Part shown: in pieces, positions 1-8,400 of the stretch
Position numbering within the stretch: position 1 is the stretch's first letter
Layout: the number at the start of each line of letters is the position of its first letter
NCBI RefSeq assembly: GCF_000964085.1
Contig: NZ_JZRB01000059.1
Location: 1-35,500 of the forward strand
DNA length: 35,500 nucleotides
Reading direction: 5' to 3'
Origin: Luteibacter yeojuensis
GTDB lineage: Bacteria; Pseudomonadota; Gammaproteobacteria; Xanthomonadales; Rhodanobacteraceae
Notes under the pieces: model-generated
The model's database searches: none
Seen by the model: the letters and a program-made list of their open reading frames with translations, nothing else
What the model was told of the DNA's origin: nothing
Position numbers and translations under genes: made by a program

Positions 1-72
1 TGGGGGTCACCTCATTGCGCGCGACAGCCTTTCGTACAGCCGCCACGGGGTATGCGGTTATTCGCGAAAAGA

Positions 73-97
73 TGTCGCCCACGAGTGGGCTCCTACA
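73..97 (-). repeat. REP-like hairpin downstream of the TonB receptor gene
   Basis: Read on the minus strand this has the head GTAGGAGC followed by a short stem. The arms GCCCAC and GTGGGC (77-82 and 85-90) are separated by two bases. Related heads and stems occur at 35255-35277 and 35418-35441, so it belongs to a dispersed REP-type family. It lies just beyond the receptor stop codon and could also help end transcription, but no T-tract follows. Confidence 0.65.
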
Positions 98-114
98 GGG
101 GGGCGGCGGCCAAG

Positions 115-3048
115 CTACATTTTGTAGTTGACGCCGAACATGATGGTGCGGCCGAAGGTCTTGAAGTCGAGGGGGCGCTGCACCTTCACGTTGTTCGGTA
201 GCCCCGCCGTCTGCACGGTTTTCTCCGGCGAATCGGTCAGGTTGTTCACCTGCAGCAGGAAGGCCAGCCCCGTGTAGCGCCCCTCTTCGAACTCATAACC
301 GGCCTGGAAGTCGGTCTGCTTGTCGGCCAGCACCGTGGTGTAACCGAGCTGGTCGAACAGCGCCACCGCTTCACCCGTGAACGACGAGCGATACCGCTCG
401 GCCACGCGGAACGACCAGCCGTGGTTTTCGTAGTACACGGCCAGGTTGGCCACCTTGCGCGACAGGCCGGGCAGGGTGCTGGGGCCACCGGGGATCGTCG
501 AGACGGCGCTGGTGGGCAGCGTGCTGTTGGTGAGGGTGAAGTTGCCCTGCGCGCCGAAGCCGTCGAGCCAGGACGAAATCATCTTGCCCTCGATGCCGCC
601 CTGCAGTTCCAGGCCCTTGATCTTGCCGCCCGTGCCGTTCTGCGGCGTGGTGAATGAGCCACGCGTACTGGTGGGCGTCAGGGTGGGGTTGTCGTTGACG
701 TAATTCGAGAAGTCGTAGTCGAGCACTGTCTCGTTGTAGATGTAGTTCAGCAGGTTCTTGTTGAACACCGCCGCGGCCACGTAGCTCGCGTCACCGAAAT
801 ATTTTTCCCACGAAAGGTCGGCACCCACCGCGATATAAGGCTTCAGGTGCGGGTTGCCGCCGCTGCCGGACCACAGCACCTGGCCGGCCGCCGGGCCGTC
901 CTCGATCTGGGCCACGCCTGCCGAGGTGGCGACCTTCTCGTCATCGATGCGGCCGCGCGCCATGGTCTTCGCCAGGCCGAAGCGCAGGTACTGCTTCTCG
1001 CCGATTTCGGCCCACAGGTTCAGGCTGGGAAGCACCTTGGTGTAGCGCGTGCCGTCGGAAATGCGGCCCACGAGCGTGTCGCCGTTCGTCTGCAGCGCCA
1101 CCGACGACTGGTCCGTGCGCACCGCCTGGATACCCATGTTGCCGCCAATGGGGATGCCACCCGCGTTGGTGTCGATGTTGAGCTTCAGGTACACGACCGG
1201 CACCTTCTCGCGCACGCTGTAGTTGCGGCTCCAGTCGGCCTGGCCGTTGCGCTGGGTGAGATAGAACTGGCTGCCCAGCGCCTCGTTGACGTTGTAGTTC
1301 ACGACGCCAGGGAAGCCGCCGTAGCTCAGGTCGGTGATGCCCGTGAGGAACGACGGGTCGATGGCGGCACCGTAGCCTGGCACGTAGGTATCGGCGTCCG
1401 AGCCGTTGCCGTTCAGCCATGCGAAGAAGACATCCGCCGACTTGGTCTTGCGTCGGTCGGAATAGTTGGCGCCAAGCGTGGCATCGCTGAAGATCCAGCC
1501 CACGGGGTGCGTCACTTCGAGGCGGAAGGCGCGGATCGTGTCCTTCTGCTTGTCGTACTCGGCGCGGCCGTTGTAGCCGTAGTTATTCGGGTCCGTGAAC
1601 TGCACCACGCTCGGGTCGGCCCAGTCGGTGCCGGGCCTGAAGTCGGGGAAGTGCTCGTGCTGCGGCGTGGCGTAGTCGGTGGAGCTGGTGGCCTGCCCCG
1701 GCAGGCCGGCGAACAGGTAGGCATCGTGCAGGCGCTTCTTCGCCATCGAGTACGACGCATCGGCGTTGATCATCCAGCCGTTGCCGAAGTCGTACTGGTT
1801 GTTCCAGCCGGCGGCGAAGAGGTTGTCCTTCTCGCGCGTGTGCTCGTTCTGCATGATCGCCTTGAGGCCATCGATATGGCCCGTGGTGGCGATGGGGTAG
1901 GGCAGCGAGGGCTCCAGGCCCACGTTGGAGTACGAGACGTTGTCGTACGGGCTGCTCGACCACTGCAGGCCGTTGACGTTGGTCTTCGAATCGAACGTGG
2001 AATAGTAAAGATCGAGCGTGGAGTGGTAGTGGTCGTCCGGCGCCCACTCCAGCACGGTCATCAGGCCGTTGCGCAGCTGGTTCTCCGATTTCGAGCGCAG
2101 CTGCATGCCTTCCTGCGACAGCACGTTATCAGGCATGCCCGGCGTATGCGGCGCGCCCCAGTTCGTTTCGGCGCCTTGCGAGCCGTTGTTGAGGCTCCAC
2201 CACCACGCCTGGTACTGCTTCTCCTGGATGGGCGAATCCAGCTGCGCGAAGCCCACCGCCAGGCCGAGGGTATGGTCGAAATACTGGTCGATGTACGAGA
2301 AGCTCGCACGGTGGCCCACGTCGCCCACGCCACTGCCGTGGTTGAGGTTGCCGTTATCGGTGGTCTCGCCGCGCAGGTTCACCGCGATGGCGCGCTTGGG
2401 CAGGTCGAGCGGCCGGATGGTGTGCAGGTCCACCGTGCCGGAGAGGCCCTGGCCGATCAGTGCGGCGTCGGGTGTCTTGTACACGGCGACGCCGCTGATG
2501 AGCTCCGACGGGTACTGGTCGTAATCCACGCCACGGTTTTCGCCGATCGTGGCCTGCTCGCGCCCGTTGAGCAGCGTGCCGGCGAAATCGGGTGCCAGGC
2601 CGCGGATCGAGATCTGGTTCGCGCGGCCGTCCACGCGCTGCGTGGCCAGGCCGGGCACGCGGGCCAGGCTTTCGGCGATGCTGCTGTCGGGCAGCTTGCC
2701 GATGTCCTCGGCCGAGATGGCCTCGATGATATTGCCGGAGTTCTGCTTGGCCTTCAGCGAGTTCTGGATCGAGGCCTGGATGCCCGTGACCACCACCGCA
2801 TCGAGGTTGCTGACGCTGTCGGTCGTCGTGCCCTTGGGCGCTGCTTTCTGGTCTTTTGCCGTTTTTGCATTGACGTCCGCCGGCTTGGACGTGGTTGGCA
2901 CCTGGGCGGGCTGGGTCTGGGCCGGCGAGGAATCCTGCGCCGCGGCGGCGCCGGCGGCCATCAGCAGGGCCATGGCGCAGGCGGCGACCAGCGGCCGCAA
3001 GCGGACGGCAGGCGCGGCGGTGCCGCGCGGCAAATGGCTACGATTCAT
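115..3048 (-). CDS. TonB-dependent receptor, Xanthomonas/Caulobacter class
   Basis: A 977-residue outer membrane receptor that would take up a large or scarce ligand using energy from TonB-ExbB-ExbD. A long signal peptide (about residues 18-37) is followed by a low-complexity Gln/Pro/Thr/Lys linker, then a TonB box at about 82-89 (LDAVVVTG). The plug follows (EDIGKLPDSSIAESLARVPG, then ISIRG and NGRE), and a long barrel ends in an aromatic-rich strand closing FGVNYKM. Length and plug wording fit the TonB-Xanth-Caul family, in which many members carry carbohydrates. That substrate class is family knowledge and is not shown here. The start is the ATG at 3048 with GGGGA upstream. It is transcribed alone, with a palindrome at 3133-3142 in its upstream region. 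No FecI/FecR-type signalling genes are adjacent. Confidence 0.93.
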   Translation of the reverse strand: MNRSHLPRGTAAPAVRLRPLVAACAMALLMAAGAAAAQDSSPAQTQPAQVPTTSKPADVNAKTAKDQKAAPKGTTTDSVSNLDAVVVTGIQASIQNSLKAKQNSGNIIEAISAEDIGKLPDSSIAESLARVPGLATQRVDGRANQISIRGLAPDFAGTLLNGREQATIGENRGVDYDQYPSELISGVAVYKTPDAALIGQGLSGTVDLHTIRPLDLPKRAIAVNLRGETTDNGNLNHGSGVGDVGHRASFSYIDQYFDHTLGLAVGFAQLDSPIQEKQYQAWWWSLNNGSQGAETNWGAPHTPGMPDNVLSQEGMQLRSKSENQLRNGLMTVLEWAPDDHYHSTLDLYYSTFDSKTNVNGLQWSSSPYDNVSYSNVGLEPSLPYPIATTGHIDGLKAIMQNEHTREKDNLFAAGWNNQYDFGNGWMINADASYSMAKKRLHDAYLFAGLPGQATSSTDYATPQHEHFPDFRPGTDWADPSVVQFTDPNNYGYNGRAEYDKQKDTIRAFRLEVTHPVGWIFSDATLGANYSDRRKTKSADVFFAWLNGNGSDADTYVPGYGAAIDPSFLTGITDLSYGGFPGVVNYNVNEALGSQFYLTQRNGQADWSRNYSVREKVPVVYLKLNIDTNAGGIPIGGNMGIQAVRTDQSSVALQTNGDTLVGRISDGTRYTKVLPSLNLWAEIGEKQYLRFGLAKTMARGRIDDEKVATSAGVAQIEDGPAAGQVLWSGSGGNPHLKPYIAVGADLSWEKYFGDASYVAAAVFNKNLLNYIYNETVLDYDFSNYVNDNPTLTPTSTRGSFTTPQNGTGGKIKGLELQGGIEGKMISSWLDGFGAQGNFTLTNSTLPTSAVSTIPGGPSTLPGLSRKVANLAVYYENHGWSFRVAERYRSSFTGEAVALFDQLGYTTVLADKQTDFQAGYEFEEGRYTGLAFLLQVNNLTDSPEKTVQTAGLPNNVKVQRPLDFKTFGRTIMFGVNYKM

Positions 3049-3129
3049 TGGTTTCCCCGCGTCTTCTGACGTTAGTTATCGGATGTGCCGAAGCGCCCCC
3101 CGCGCTCGCGGCGCGAGAATGGCCCGTGT

Positions 3130-3146
3130 GCAACACCGGTGTCATT
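3130..3146. promoter_or_regulatory. Possible LacI-type operator upstream of the TonB receptor
   Basis: A perfect 10-base palindrome, ACACCGGTGT at 3133-3142, is followed by CATT, giving the right arm TGTCATT. A central CG and an outer TGTCATT arm resemble, from memory, LacI-family operators near carbohydrate TonB receptors in Xanthomonas. The left arm is poorer (GCAACA). It lies about 90 bases upstream of the receptor start. No LacI regulator is encoded in the window, so the assignment is tentative. Confidence 0.35.
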
Positions 3147-3291
3147 TCGCGGCGCAGCAGATTCGTACGAACGCGTTCAGCTGACGTACGGGTGGCGGGC
3201 GCAAGAACTTGCGGTCGTGGCCCAAAAGGCACGGGCGCGCCGCGTCGGCGCGGGGCTAGCATCGCGCCACCACACCCGGGGGAGAGGAACC

Positions 3292-3732
3292 ATGCTGAAA
3301 CGCACCATCGCCACGGCCTGCCTGCTGTTGGCCGCGCCCGCCGCGTTCGCCGCCGACGAGGACAAGGCGGTGCTCGCGCCGTTCCAGGCCTTCCTCGCAG
3401 GCATGGCGAAGTACGACCAGGCGGCCATGCGCGCCACCGTGCAGCCCGAGGGCAGCGTGGCGCTGCTGCGCAAGGACAAGGTGGTGCGCAACACGCTGGC
3501 CGGCTTCATCGAGCACATCAAGCCGGGCAAGGATGCGATCGAGGAACGCATCTACGAACCGCTGGTGCGCATCGACGACAACCTGGCCATCATCTGGGCG
3601 CGCTACGACTTCCGCCTCAATGGCAAGGTGGTCCATTGCGGCACCGATCTCGTCCACCTGGTGAAGATGGACGGGAAGTGGGTCATCGCCGGCATCGCCG
3701 ACAACAGTCGCGACGATTGCCCGGCGGGTTGA
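3292..3732 (+). CDS. Small secreted NTF2/SnoaL-like protein
   Basis: A 146-residue protein with an N-terminal signal peptide (MLKRTIATACLLLAAPAAFA). A compact alpha+beta domain follows, typical of SnoaL/DUF4440 NTF2-like proteins: an early helix (VLAPFQAFLAGMAKYD) and later strands with the pattern IIWARYDFRLNGKVVHCG and KWVIAGIADNSR. Such folds can bind small ligands or act as simple lyases or isomerases. No catalytic residues can be assigned here, so the function is unknown. The ATG at 3292 is chosen because GGGGGAGAGGAA precedes it and it gives a complete signal peptide. It ends tail to tail against the porin gene; the two stop codons share the hexamer TGATCA. Confidence 0.8.
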   Translation: MLKRTIATACLLLAAPAAFAADEDKAVLAPFQAFLAGMAKYDQAAMRATVQPEGSVALLRKDKVVRNTLAGFIEHIKPGKDAIEERIYEPLVRIDDNLAIIWARYDFRLNGKVVHCGTDLVHLVKMDGKWVIAGIADNSRDDCPAG

Positions 3733-5121
3733 TCACTCCACCGCGGCCGGGCGGCGCAGGCCGAACAGGCGCGAGATGTTCACCTGCACGTTGAGGCCGT
3801 AGACGAGGAGGTTCTTTGGCACGGTCTTGGTGTTGGGCAGGCCCGAGTTATCGGGGTGGATCGCGTACTGGATGTTCGGCATCACGGTGAGCCCGGGCAC
3901 CGGTTTCCAGCCATAGTTCAATTCGACCGTGAACTGGTTCGGGTTGTTCTTGCCCGTGCCGCCGGCCTTCAGGCGGGCATCGTTGAGGTAGGCCTCCTCG
4001 GCGTCGGTCATGCGGAAGTACGACAGCGACAGGCCCACGGTATCGGTCGGGCGGCTGGCGAACGGGCCGGTGAGCACGAACCCCGCGTACACCTGGCGCC
4101 GCATGATCTCGTCGGTCTCGAGCTGGTGGGCGATGCCGGCGAAGACATCGAGGTTGCGCGACGAGCCGGGGCTGGGCCGCCACACCACGTGGTCGGCCAT
4201 GAGGTACACGCCCGAGCGCTCCGAGCTTGCCTCGCGCGCGGTGCCACCGTAGCGCCCACGCGAGCGGCCCGTGGTGTTGTAGAAGGGATCGGTGAGCGGT
4301 GCGGTGCTCAGGTAACCGCCCGCCTTCACTTCGAAGCCGTAGGGGTCTTCGGCCGGGTCCATGCGTACCCAGCCCCATTCCACGGGAAAGGTGACGCCCG
4401 TGGCGTTGGCGATGGAGAAATCCATGCCATTACTGGCCGAGGTGGTGGGATTGACCTCGTACGCGCCAGCTTCGATATACGCATGCTTCGTGAGCTTGTA
4501 GTTCCCGTTCAGCGCCCACGTGGCCGAGGGCAGCAGGCTGTAGCCGGCCTCGGAATTGATGAGGCGCGGCACGCCGCAGTGCGTGCCCGACTGGAACTGG
4601 CAGTTGGTGGCCAGGTGGGCGTAGTAGCTGGTGGTGCCCAGGCGGCCGAACAGCACGTCGAGCCGGTCGCCGAGGAACTTTTGCTCCCAGGCGAACAGGC
4701 CGAGGTGCCAGCGCGGGAATTCGTTCTTGTAGATGTATTGCTGCTTCGCGAACGTACCGGTCACGTCATGGTTCAGGCCATTGCCGTAGTCGCGGTACAC
4801 GGTGAAGTGGAAGCTGCCACCGGGGATGCCCACCAGCTTCTGCATGTCGAGGTCGGCGCCGATGTTGAACTGGCCGACATTGGTGCGGCCCTGGTCCACG
4901 CCGCCACGCGGGTTGGTGGCGTACTGGTTGATCAGGTTCGCGCGAATGAACACGCCGTCGCGGGCCAGCGCCTGCAGCTGCGCCGCGAACGGATCCTGCG
5001 GCGTGCCGTTGGCCGTGGCCTGCGTCTCATCCTGCGCGGCGCACGCGGTGGCGGTGGCGAGGGCGCAAAGGGCCCCCAGGCCCATGGCTTTCCAGCCTGG
5101 GCGTTTGCGTTGGTGCATCAT
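3733..5121 (-). CDS. OprB-type carbohydrate-selective porin
   Basis: A 462-residue outer membrane protein with a signal peptide ending near ACAAQ. Its body consists of alternating beta strands with the OprB-family wording LFAWEQKFLGDRLDVLFGRL, ANLINQYATNPRGG and VELNYGWKPVPGLTVMPNIQY. OprB proteins form substrate-selective channels for sugars, and relatives pass organic acids. The gene is last in a minus-strand operon, 40 bases after the DctA-type symporter, so it probably supplies the outer membrane step for the same substrate. That role is inferred from context. The start is the ATG at 5121 with GGAGGGGA upstream; a second in-frame ATG immediately follows. The length is normal for the family. 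Confidence 0.9.
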   Translation of the reverse strand: MMHQRKRPGWKAMGLGALCALATATACAAQDETQATANGTPQDPFAAQLQALARDGVFIRANLINQYATNPRGGVDQGRTNVGQFNIGADLDMQKLVGIPGGSFHFTVYRDYGNGLNHDVTGTFAKQQYIYKNEFPRWHLGLFAWEQKFLGDRLDVLFGRLGTTSYYAHLATNCQFQSGTHCGVPRLINSEAGYSLLPSATWALNGNYKLTKHAYIEAGAYEVNPTTSASNGMDFSIANATGVTFPVEWGWVRMDPAEDPYGFEVKAGGYLSTAPLTDPFYNTTGRSRGRYGGTAREASSERSGVYLMADHVVWRPSPGSSRNLDVFAGIAHQLETDEIMRRQVYAGFVLTGPFASRPTDTVGLSLSYFRMTDAEEAYLNDARLKAGGTGKNNPNQFTVELNYGWKPVPGLTVMPNIQYAIHPDNSGLPNTKTVPKNLLVYGLNVQVNISRLFGLRRPAAVE

Positions 5122-5161
5122 GCGTCGTCCCCTCCCCGGGCAGACTCAGATCATGGTGTGG

Positions 5162-6460
5162 TCAGGCGGGCCGGTGGCCCACGTGGAGTTCTTCGGCCAG
5201 CCGTTCGGTATCGACGGCCTTCTCCCACTTGCCCACCACCAGGGTGGCCACGCAGTTGCCGGCGATGTTGGTGAATACAAAGGCCGATGAAAGGATGCGG
5301 TGCACGCCGAGCACCAGGGCGATGCTGCCGACGGGTATGGTCTTGGTCGCGGCCAGCGTCATGGCCAGCACGGCGATGGCGGAGCCGGCCACGCCCGCGC
5401 CGCCCTTGGAGGTGACGAGCAGCACCAGCAGCAGGCCGAGTTGCTGCTCCCAGCCCAGCGCCGTGCCCGTGGCCTGCGCAAGGAACACGCTCACCGCCGC
5501 GAAATACAGGCAGGTGCCGTCGTGGTTGAAGCTGTACGCGGTGGGCAGCACCAGGCCGACGACCGATTCCTGCACGCCGAGCTTGGTGAGCTTGGCGGTG
5601 AGCTGCGGGAACACGCTCTCCGAGGAGCTGGTGCCGATGACCAGCACCAGCTCCTCGCGGATATAGCGCATGAGCTTCCACAGGCTGAACCCCGACCAGC
5701 GCGCGATGGGCCACAGCACGATGACGAAGAACAGCACGCACGTGAGGAAGAATTCGCCCACCAGCGCCGCAAGCGGGATGAGGGTTTCCAGCCCGAACTT
5801 CGCCACGGTGAACGCGATGGCGCCGAACGCCGCGATGGGGGCGATCTTCATGGCGACGCGGATCACCCAGAACAGCGATTGCGATACGAGGTGCACCACG
5901 TCGAGGACGGGCCTGGCCCGGTCGCCCAGGGACGCCAGCCCGCAGGCGAACAGCACCGAGAACACCAGGATCTGCAGGATCTCGCCCTGCGCGAAGGCCT
6001 CCACCGCGGATTTTGGCACCAGGTTGAGCAGGAACTCGCCGAAGCTCATGTTCGCGGCGGGGTGGATCTTGTCCGCCGAGGTATGCAGCGCCGCCGGGTC
6101 GATGTGCATGCCCACGCCGGGTTTCAGCACGTTGATGGTGACCAGGCCGATGACGAGGGCGAAGGTGGTGACGACCTCGAAATACACGATGGCCTTCACC
6201 GCGATGCGGCCCACCTTGCCCAGGTCGCGGACGCTGGCGATGCCGTGCGTCACCGTGCAGAAGATGATGAGGCCCACCACCATCTGGATAAGGCGGATGA
6301 AGACGTCACCCAGTGGTTTCAGTTGCGCGCCGATATCCGGCGCGAGCGCCCCGACGGCGACGCCGAGCGCCATGCCCAAAAGCACCTGGAACGTGAGGTC
6401 GTTGTAGAAGCGCTTGCGCACGGGGCGCGGGGTGGCTTGCGTGGCGGGTTTCAATGTCAT
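5162..6460 (-). CDS. DctA-type dicarboxylate/amino acid:cation symporter with altered substrate site
   Basis: A 432-residue inner membrane carrier of the DAACS/SLC1 family. The re-entrant loop GTSSSE (276-281) and NHDGT (312-316) are intact, as expected for a sodium- or proton-coupled carrier. In helix 8 DctA has an Asp-Arg-Phe-Met-Ser-Glu-Ala-Arg pattern, whereas this protein reads HRILSSAF (387-394). The residue matching Arg397 of GltPh, which holds the second carboxylate of the substrate, is Phe394 (codon TTT at 5281-5279). The residue matching Asp390 is His387. Asn398 and Asn402 are kept. The substrate is therefore probably not a plain C4-dicarboxylate. The start at 6460 follows the family N-terminus (MTLKP); upstream in-frame starts overlap the preceding gene. 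The gap to that gene is 22 bases, consistent with an operon. Confidence 0.88.
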   Translation of the reverse strand: MTLKPATQATPRPVRKRFYNDLTFQVLLGMALGVAVGALAPDIGAQLKPLGDVFIRLIQMVVGLIIFCTVTHGIASVRDLGKVGRIAVKAIVYFEVVTTFALVIGLVTINVLKPGVGMHIDPAALHTSADKIHPAANMSFGEFLLNLVPKSAVEAFAQGEILQILVFSVLFACGLASLGDRARPVLDVVHLVSQSLFWVIRVAMKIAPIAAFGAIAFTVAKFGLETLIPLAALVGEFFLTCVLFFVIVLWPIARWSGFSLWKLMRYIREELVLVIGTSSSESVFPQLTAKLTKLGVQESVVGLVLPTAYSFNHDGTCLYFAAVSVFLAQATGTALGWEQQLGLLLVLLVTSKGGAGVAGSAIAVLAMTLAATKTIPVGSIALVLGVHRILSSAFVFTNIAGNCVATLVVGKWEKAVDTERLAEELHVGHRPA

Positions 6461-6482
6461 CCGGGGTTCCGAAGCGTGGAGG

Positions 6483-7379
6483 TCAGTCGCCGTCATGGCC
6501 AAGCAGGTCCATGGCGGGGGCGAACACTTCGTCGACGTGCAGCGCGCGTGGCAGCAGGCCCTGCCGCTGGCACGCCTCGATGGTGTACGCCACCGGGCCG
6601 CGCAGCGCCGTGAAGCCGAAACGGTAGGGCACGGGGGCGTCCGTGGCGCGATCAAGCCGTTCCGCGGCGTCCTTCATCAGCTGGTAGGCGGCCCGCACCG
6701 CGCCGGGCGATGCATCGCAGGCCTGCTGGCTGGCCACCACCATGTGGTTGATCGGCATGAAGCCGTGGGTGGCCCACCAGGCGCGGTCTCGGGCGCTGGC
6801 GTCGGCCAGCACCGGCTGGAAGCCGGACTCGCTGGGCAGGTCGTTGCCGAAGATGGCAGCGTCCACGGTGCCCTCGCGCAGCAGGTCGGCAAGGCTCTTG
6901 TCCCTGGCCACGTGCGTCACATACGGCGGGTCGTCGTAATCGGCGACGTGCGCCGGGTCCTGCGTCACCCAATGGATGTCTGCGGTGTCGACGCCGGTGT
7001 CCTCGTGCAGGTGCGCGCGCACCCACATGCCGGTGGTTTGCGTGTAGGCACGCACGGCGATGCGCTTGCCGGCCAGCGCATCGGGCCGCGGGATGCCGTT
7101 GGGCTCCCAGCCCACCAGGCAGCCGCGCTGGAACCGCGAGGCCACGACGGCGGGGAGCAGGACGATGGGCGCGCCGTAGGCGATCGCCTGGAGTGCCGTC
7201 ACGATGGCCAGCTCGCACAGGTCGTAGGCCGCCTCGCGCACCATCGGTGCGAACGCCTTGTGCACGGGCGCGACCTCGACGAAATCGAAGGCCACCACGT
7301 CGTGGGGCAGCCCGGCGGACTTCAACGCCTGCGTGTGCGGGTAGTTGCCGAGCACCGTGCGGAGCGTGGCCGTGCTCAT
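6483..7379 (-). CDS. 4,5-dihydroxyphthalate decarboxylase-like / substrate-binding-fold protein
   Basis: A 298-residue cytoplasmic protein; no signal peptide is visible. Its wording matches the 4,5-dihydroxyphthalate decarboxylase (Pht5-like) family, which has the type II periplasmic-binding-protein fold: YDLCELAIVTALQAI, then IAVRAYTQTTGMWVRAHL, then DIHWVTQDPAHVADYDDPP, and a C-terminal helix with INHMVVA. The family includes true decarboxylases and uncharacterised relatives, so the exact reaction is open. The ATG at 7379 overlaps the stop of the amidohydrolase gene in an ATGA arrangement, showing translational coupling. A longer in-frame extension to 7940 runs antisense-like through the amidohydrolase and is rejected. 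Its neighbours (hydrolase, symporter, porin) suggest a role in breaking down an aromatic or pyrone-type acid. Confidence 0.8.
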   Translation of the reverse strand: MSTATLRTVLGNYPHTQALKSAGLPHDVVAFDFVEVAPVHKAFAPMVREAAYDLCELAIVTALQAIAYGAPIVLLPAVVASRFQRGCLVGWEPNGIPRPDALAGKRIAVRAYTQTTGMWVRAHLHEDTGVDTADIHWVTQDPAHVADYDDPPYVTHVARDKSLADLLREGTVDAAIFGNDLPSESGFQPVLADASARDRAWWATHGFMPINHMVVASQQACDASPGAVRAAYQLMKDAAERLDRATDAPVPYRFGFTALRGPVAYTIEACQRQGLLPRALHVDEVFAPAMDLLGHDGD

Positions 7380-8251
7380 GCGGCGGCACCCGCGGTGGCG
7401 AACGGGTACAACTGCGCCGCCGTGCCATGCCCGATCGCATCCTGCGCGTCGGGCGGCAGGTCGCCCAGTACGGCGCGCGCCTGCGCGGCGAGGTTCGCGA
7501 GCGTGCCGGCCGCGGCGGGGAAGTTCGAGCCCCAGGCGATGCGCCCCGGGCCGAAGGCGCCGAGGATGGCGGCGAGGAAATCCCCCGGTGCGGAGCTGCC
7601 CTGTGTCGCGGCTTCCAACGTGCGGTTCGTCAGCTTCAGGTACACACCCGGGAACGCCGCCATGTCGAACAGTGGCTGTGCCGCGGTGTACGGCTTGCCG
7701 CCACTGAGGTCCGGGCGTGCGCAGTGGTCCAGCAACACGCGCACCTTCGGGTAGCGCGTGAGTAAGTCGCGCAGCATGGGCAAGCCTTCCATCGTCATCT
7801 GCAGGCAAACAGGGATGCCAAGCGCCTCGGCATGGGCCCACGCCGGGTACGAGTCCGGGTGCCCAAGCCAGCTGGCCTGGCCGGGCATGGTGCTGCCCGT
7901 GGTGAACAGGCGGAAACCATGCAGCCCTTCGGCCTGCCACTGGTCGATGCGCTGCACGGCATCGGGCGCCATGGCATCGATGGAATACACCCCCACGAGG
8001 CGGTCGCGGTGCGCCTTGACGGTATCGGCGACATAGCGGTTGTCATGGCCATACACCGTGGAGGCCTGGACCACCACGGCACGTTCGATGCCTGCCGCGT
8101 CCATGGCGCGCAACAGGCCACCGGCGTCGACGGGCCGCTCGCGCGACCACTCCGATTGCTTGCCGCCGATAGGGCCGGTGGGGTACGTCGCCGCGTCGGG
8201 CGAGATCACGTGGGTGTGGGTGTCGAACAGGATCACGGCAGCCTCATGCAT
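7376..8251 (-). CDS. Amidohydrolase family 2 protein (LigI-like metal-dependent hydrolase)
   Basis: A 291-residue TIM-barrel hydrolase of the PF04909/COG3618 type, a group that includes 2-pyrone-4,6-dicarboxylate lactonase. The first strand carries FDTHTHV (His12, His14), a mid-barrel histidine is in LLDHCARPD (His176), and the last strand reads IAWGSNFP. At that final position many family members have a metal- or proton-handling Asp (GSDFP or GSDWP); here it is Asn243, a variant I have seen in other COG3618 members. The start at 8251 is chosen because the barrel begins at once; an upstream in-frame ATG at 8347 would add an unconserved leader, and neither has a strong ribosome site. It is the first gene of the operon, coupled to the next by a 4-base overlap and divergent from the tandem-domain LysR gene. 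Confidence 0.82.
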   Translation of the reverse strand: MHEAAVILFDTHTHVISPDAATYPTGPIGGKQSEWSRERPVDAGGLLRAMDAAGIERAVVVQASTVYGHDNRYVADTVKAHRDRLVGVYSIDAMAPDAVQRIDQWQAEGLHGFRLFTTGSTMPGQASWLGHPDSYPAWAHAEALGIPVCLQMTMEGLPMLRDLLTRYPKVRVLLDHCARPDLSGGKPYTAAQPLFDMAAFPGVYLKLTNRTLEAATQGSSAPGDFLAAILGAFGPGRIAWGSNFPAAAGTLANLAAQARAVLGDLPPDAQDAIGHGTAAQLYPFATAGAAA

Positions 8252-8359
8252 GGGGGCGGAGCAGTCGGGCCATTCGCATACGCTATTGAAAATTGTTGCG
8301 CTGCAAGATGGCGGTGTCGTTGGGTGCGACGGAATATGCGCCGGCATGCCGTTGGAGGC

Positions 8360-8371
8360 TAATTCGAATTA
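8360..8371. promoter_or_regulatory. Perfect palindrome in the LysR/amidohydrolase promoter region
   Basis: TAATTCGAATTA is a perfect 12-base palindrome between the divergent LysR and amidohydrolase starts, 30 bases before the LysR start. LysR-type regulators usually bind interrupted dyads in such divergent regions and often repress themselves. This is the clearest dyad I see there, so it is the best candidate operator. I see no convincing -35/-10 pair for the amidohydrolase operon. Confidence 0.45.
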
Positions 8372-8400
8372 CGATCAGGGTATCGAAAAAGGTTAATGAT

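Noticed and set aside
847..3069. A 740-residue open frame on the plus strand opposite the TonB receptor
   Set aside because: Composition is dominated by Arg, Ala, Val and His with no domain pattern. It is the antisense shadow expected in high-G+C DNA, and the receptor on the other strand is unmistakable.
5300..6613. A 437-residue plus-strand open frame opposite the DctA-type gene
   Set aside because: Gln/His/Arg-rich shadow with no domain; the minus-strand carrier has clear family motifs.
6483..7940. A long N-terminal extension of the decarboxylase-like protein
   Set aside because: The extra 187 residues lie out of frame over the amidohydrolase gene and lack family similarity. The ATGA overlap at 7376-7379 gives a natural start.
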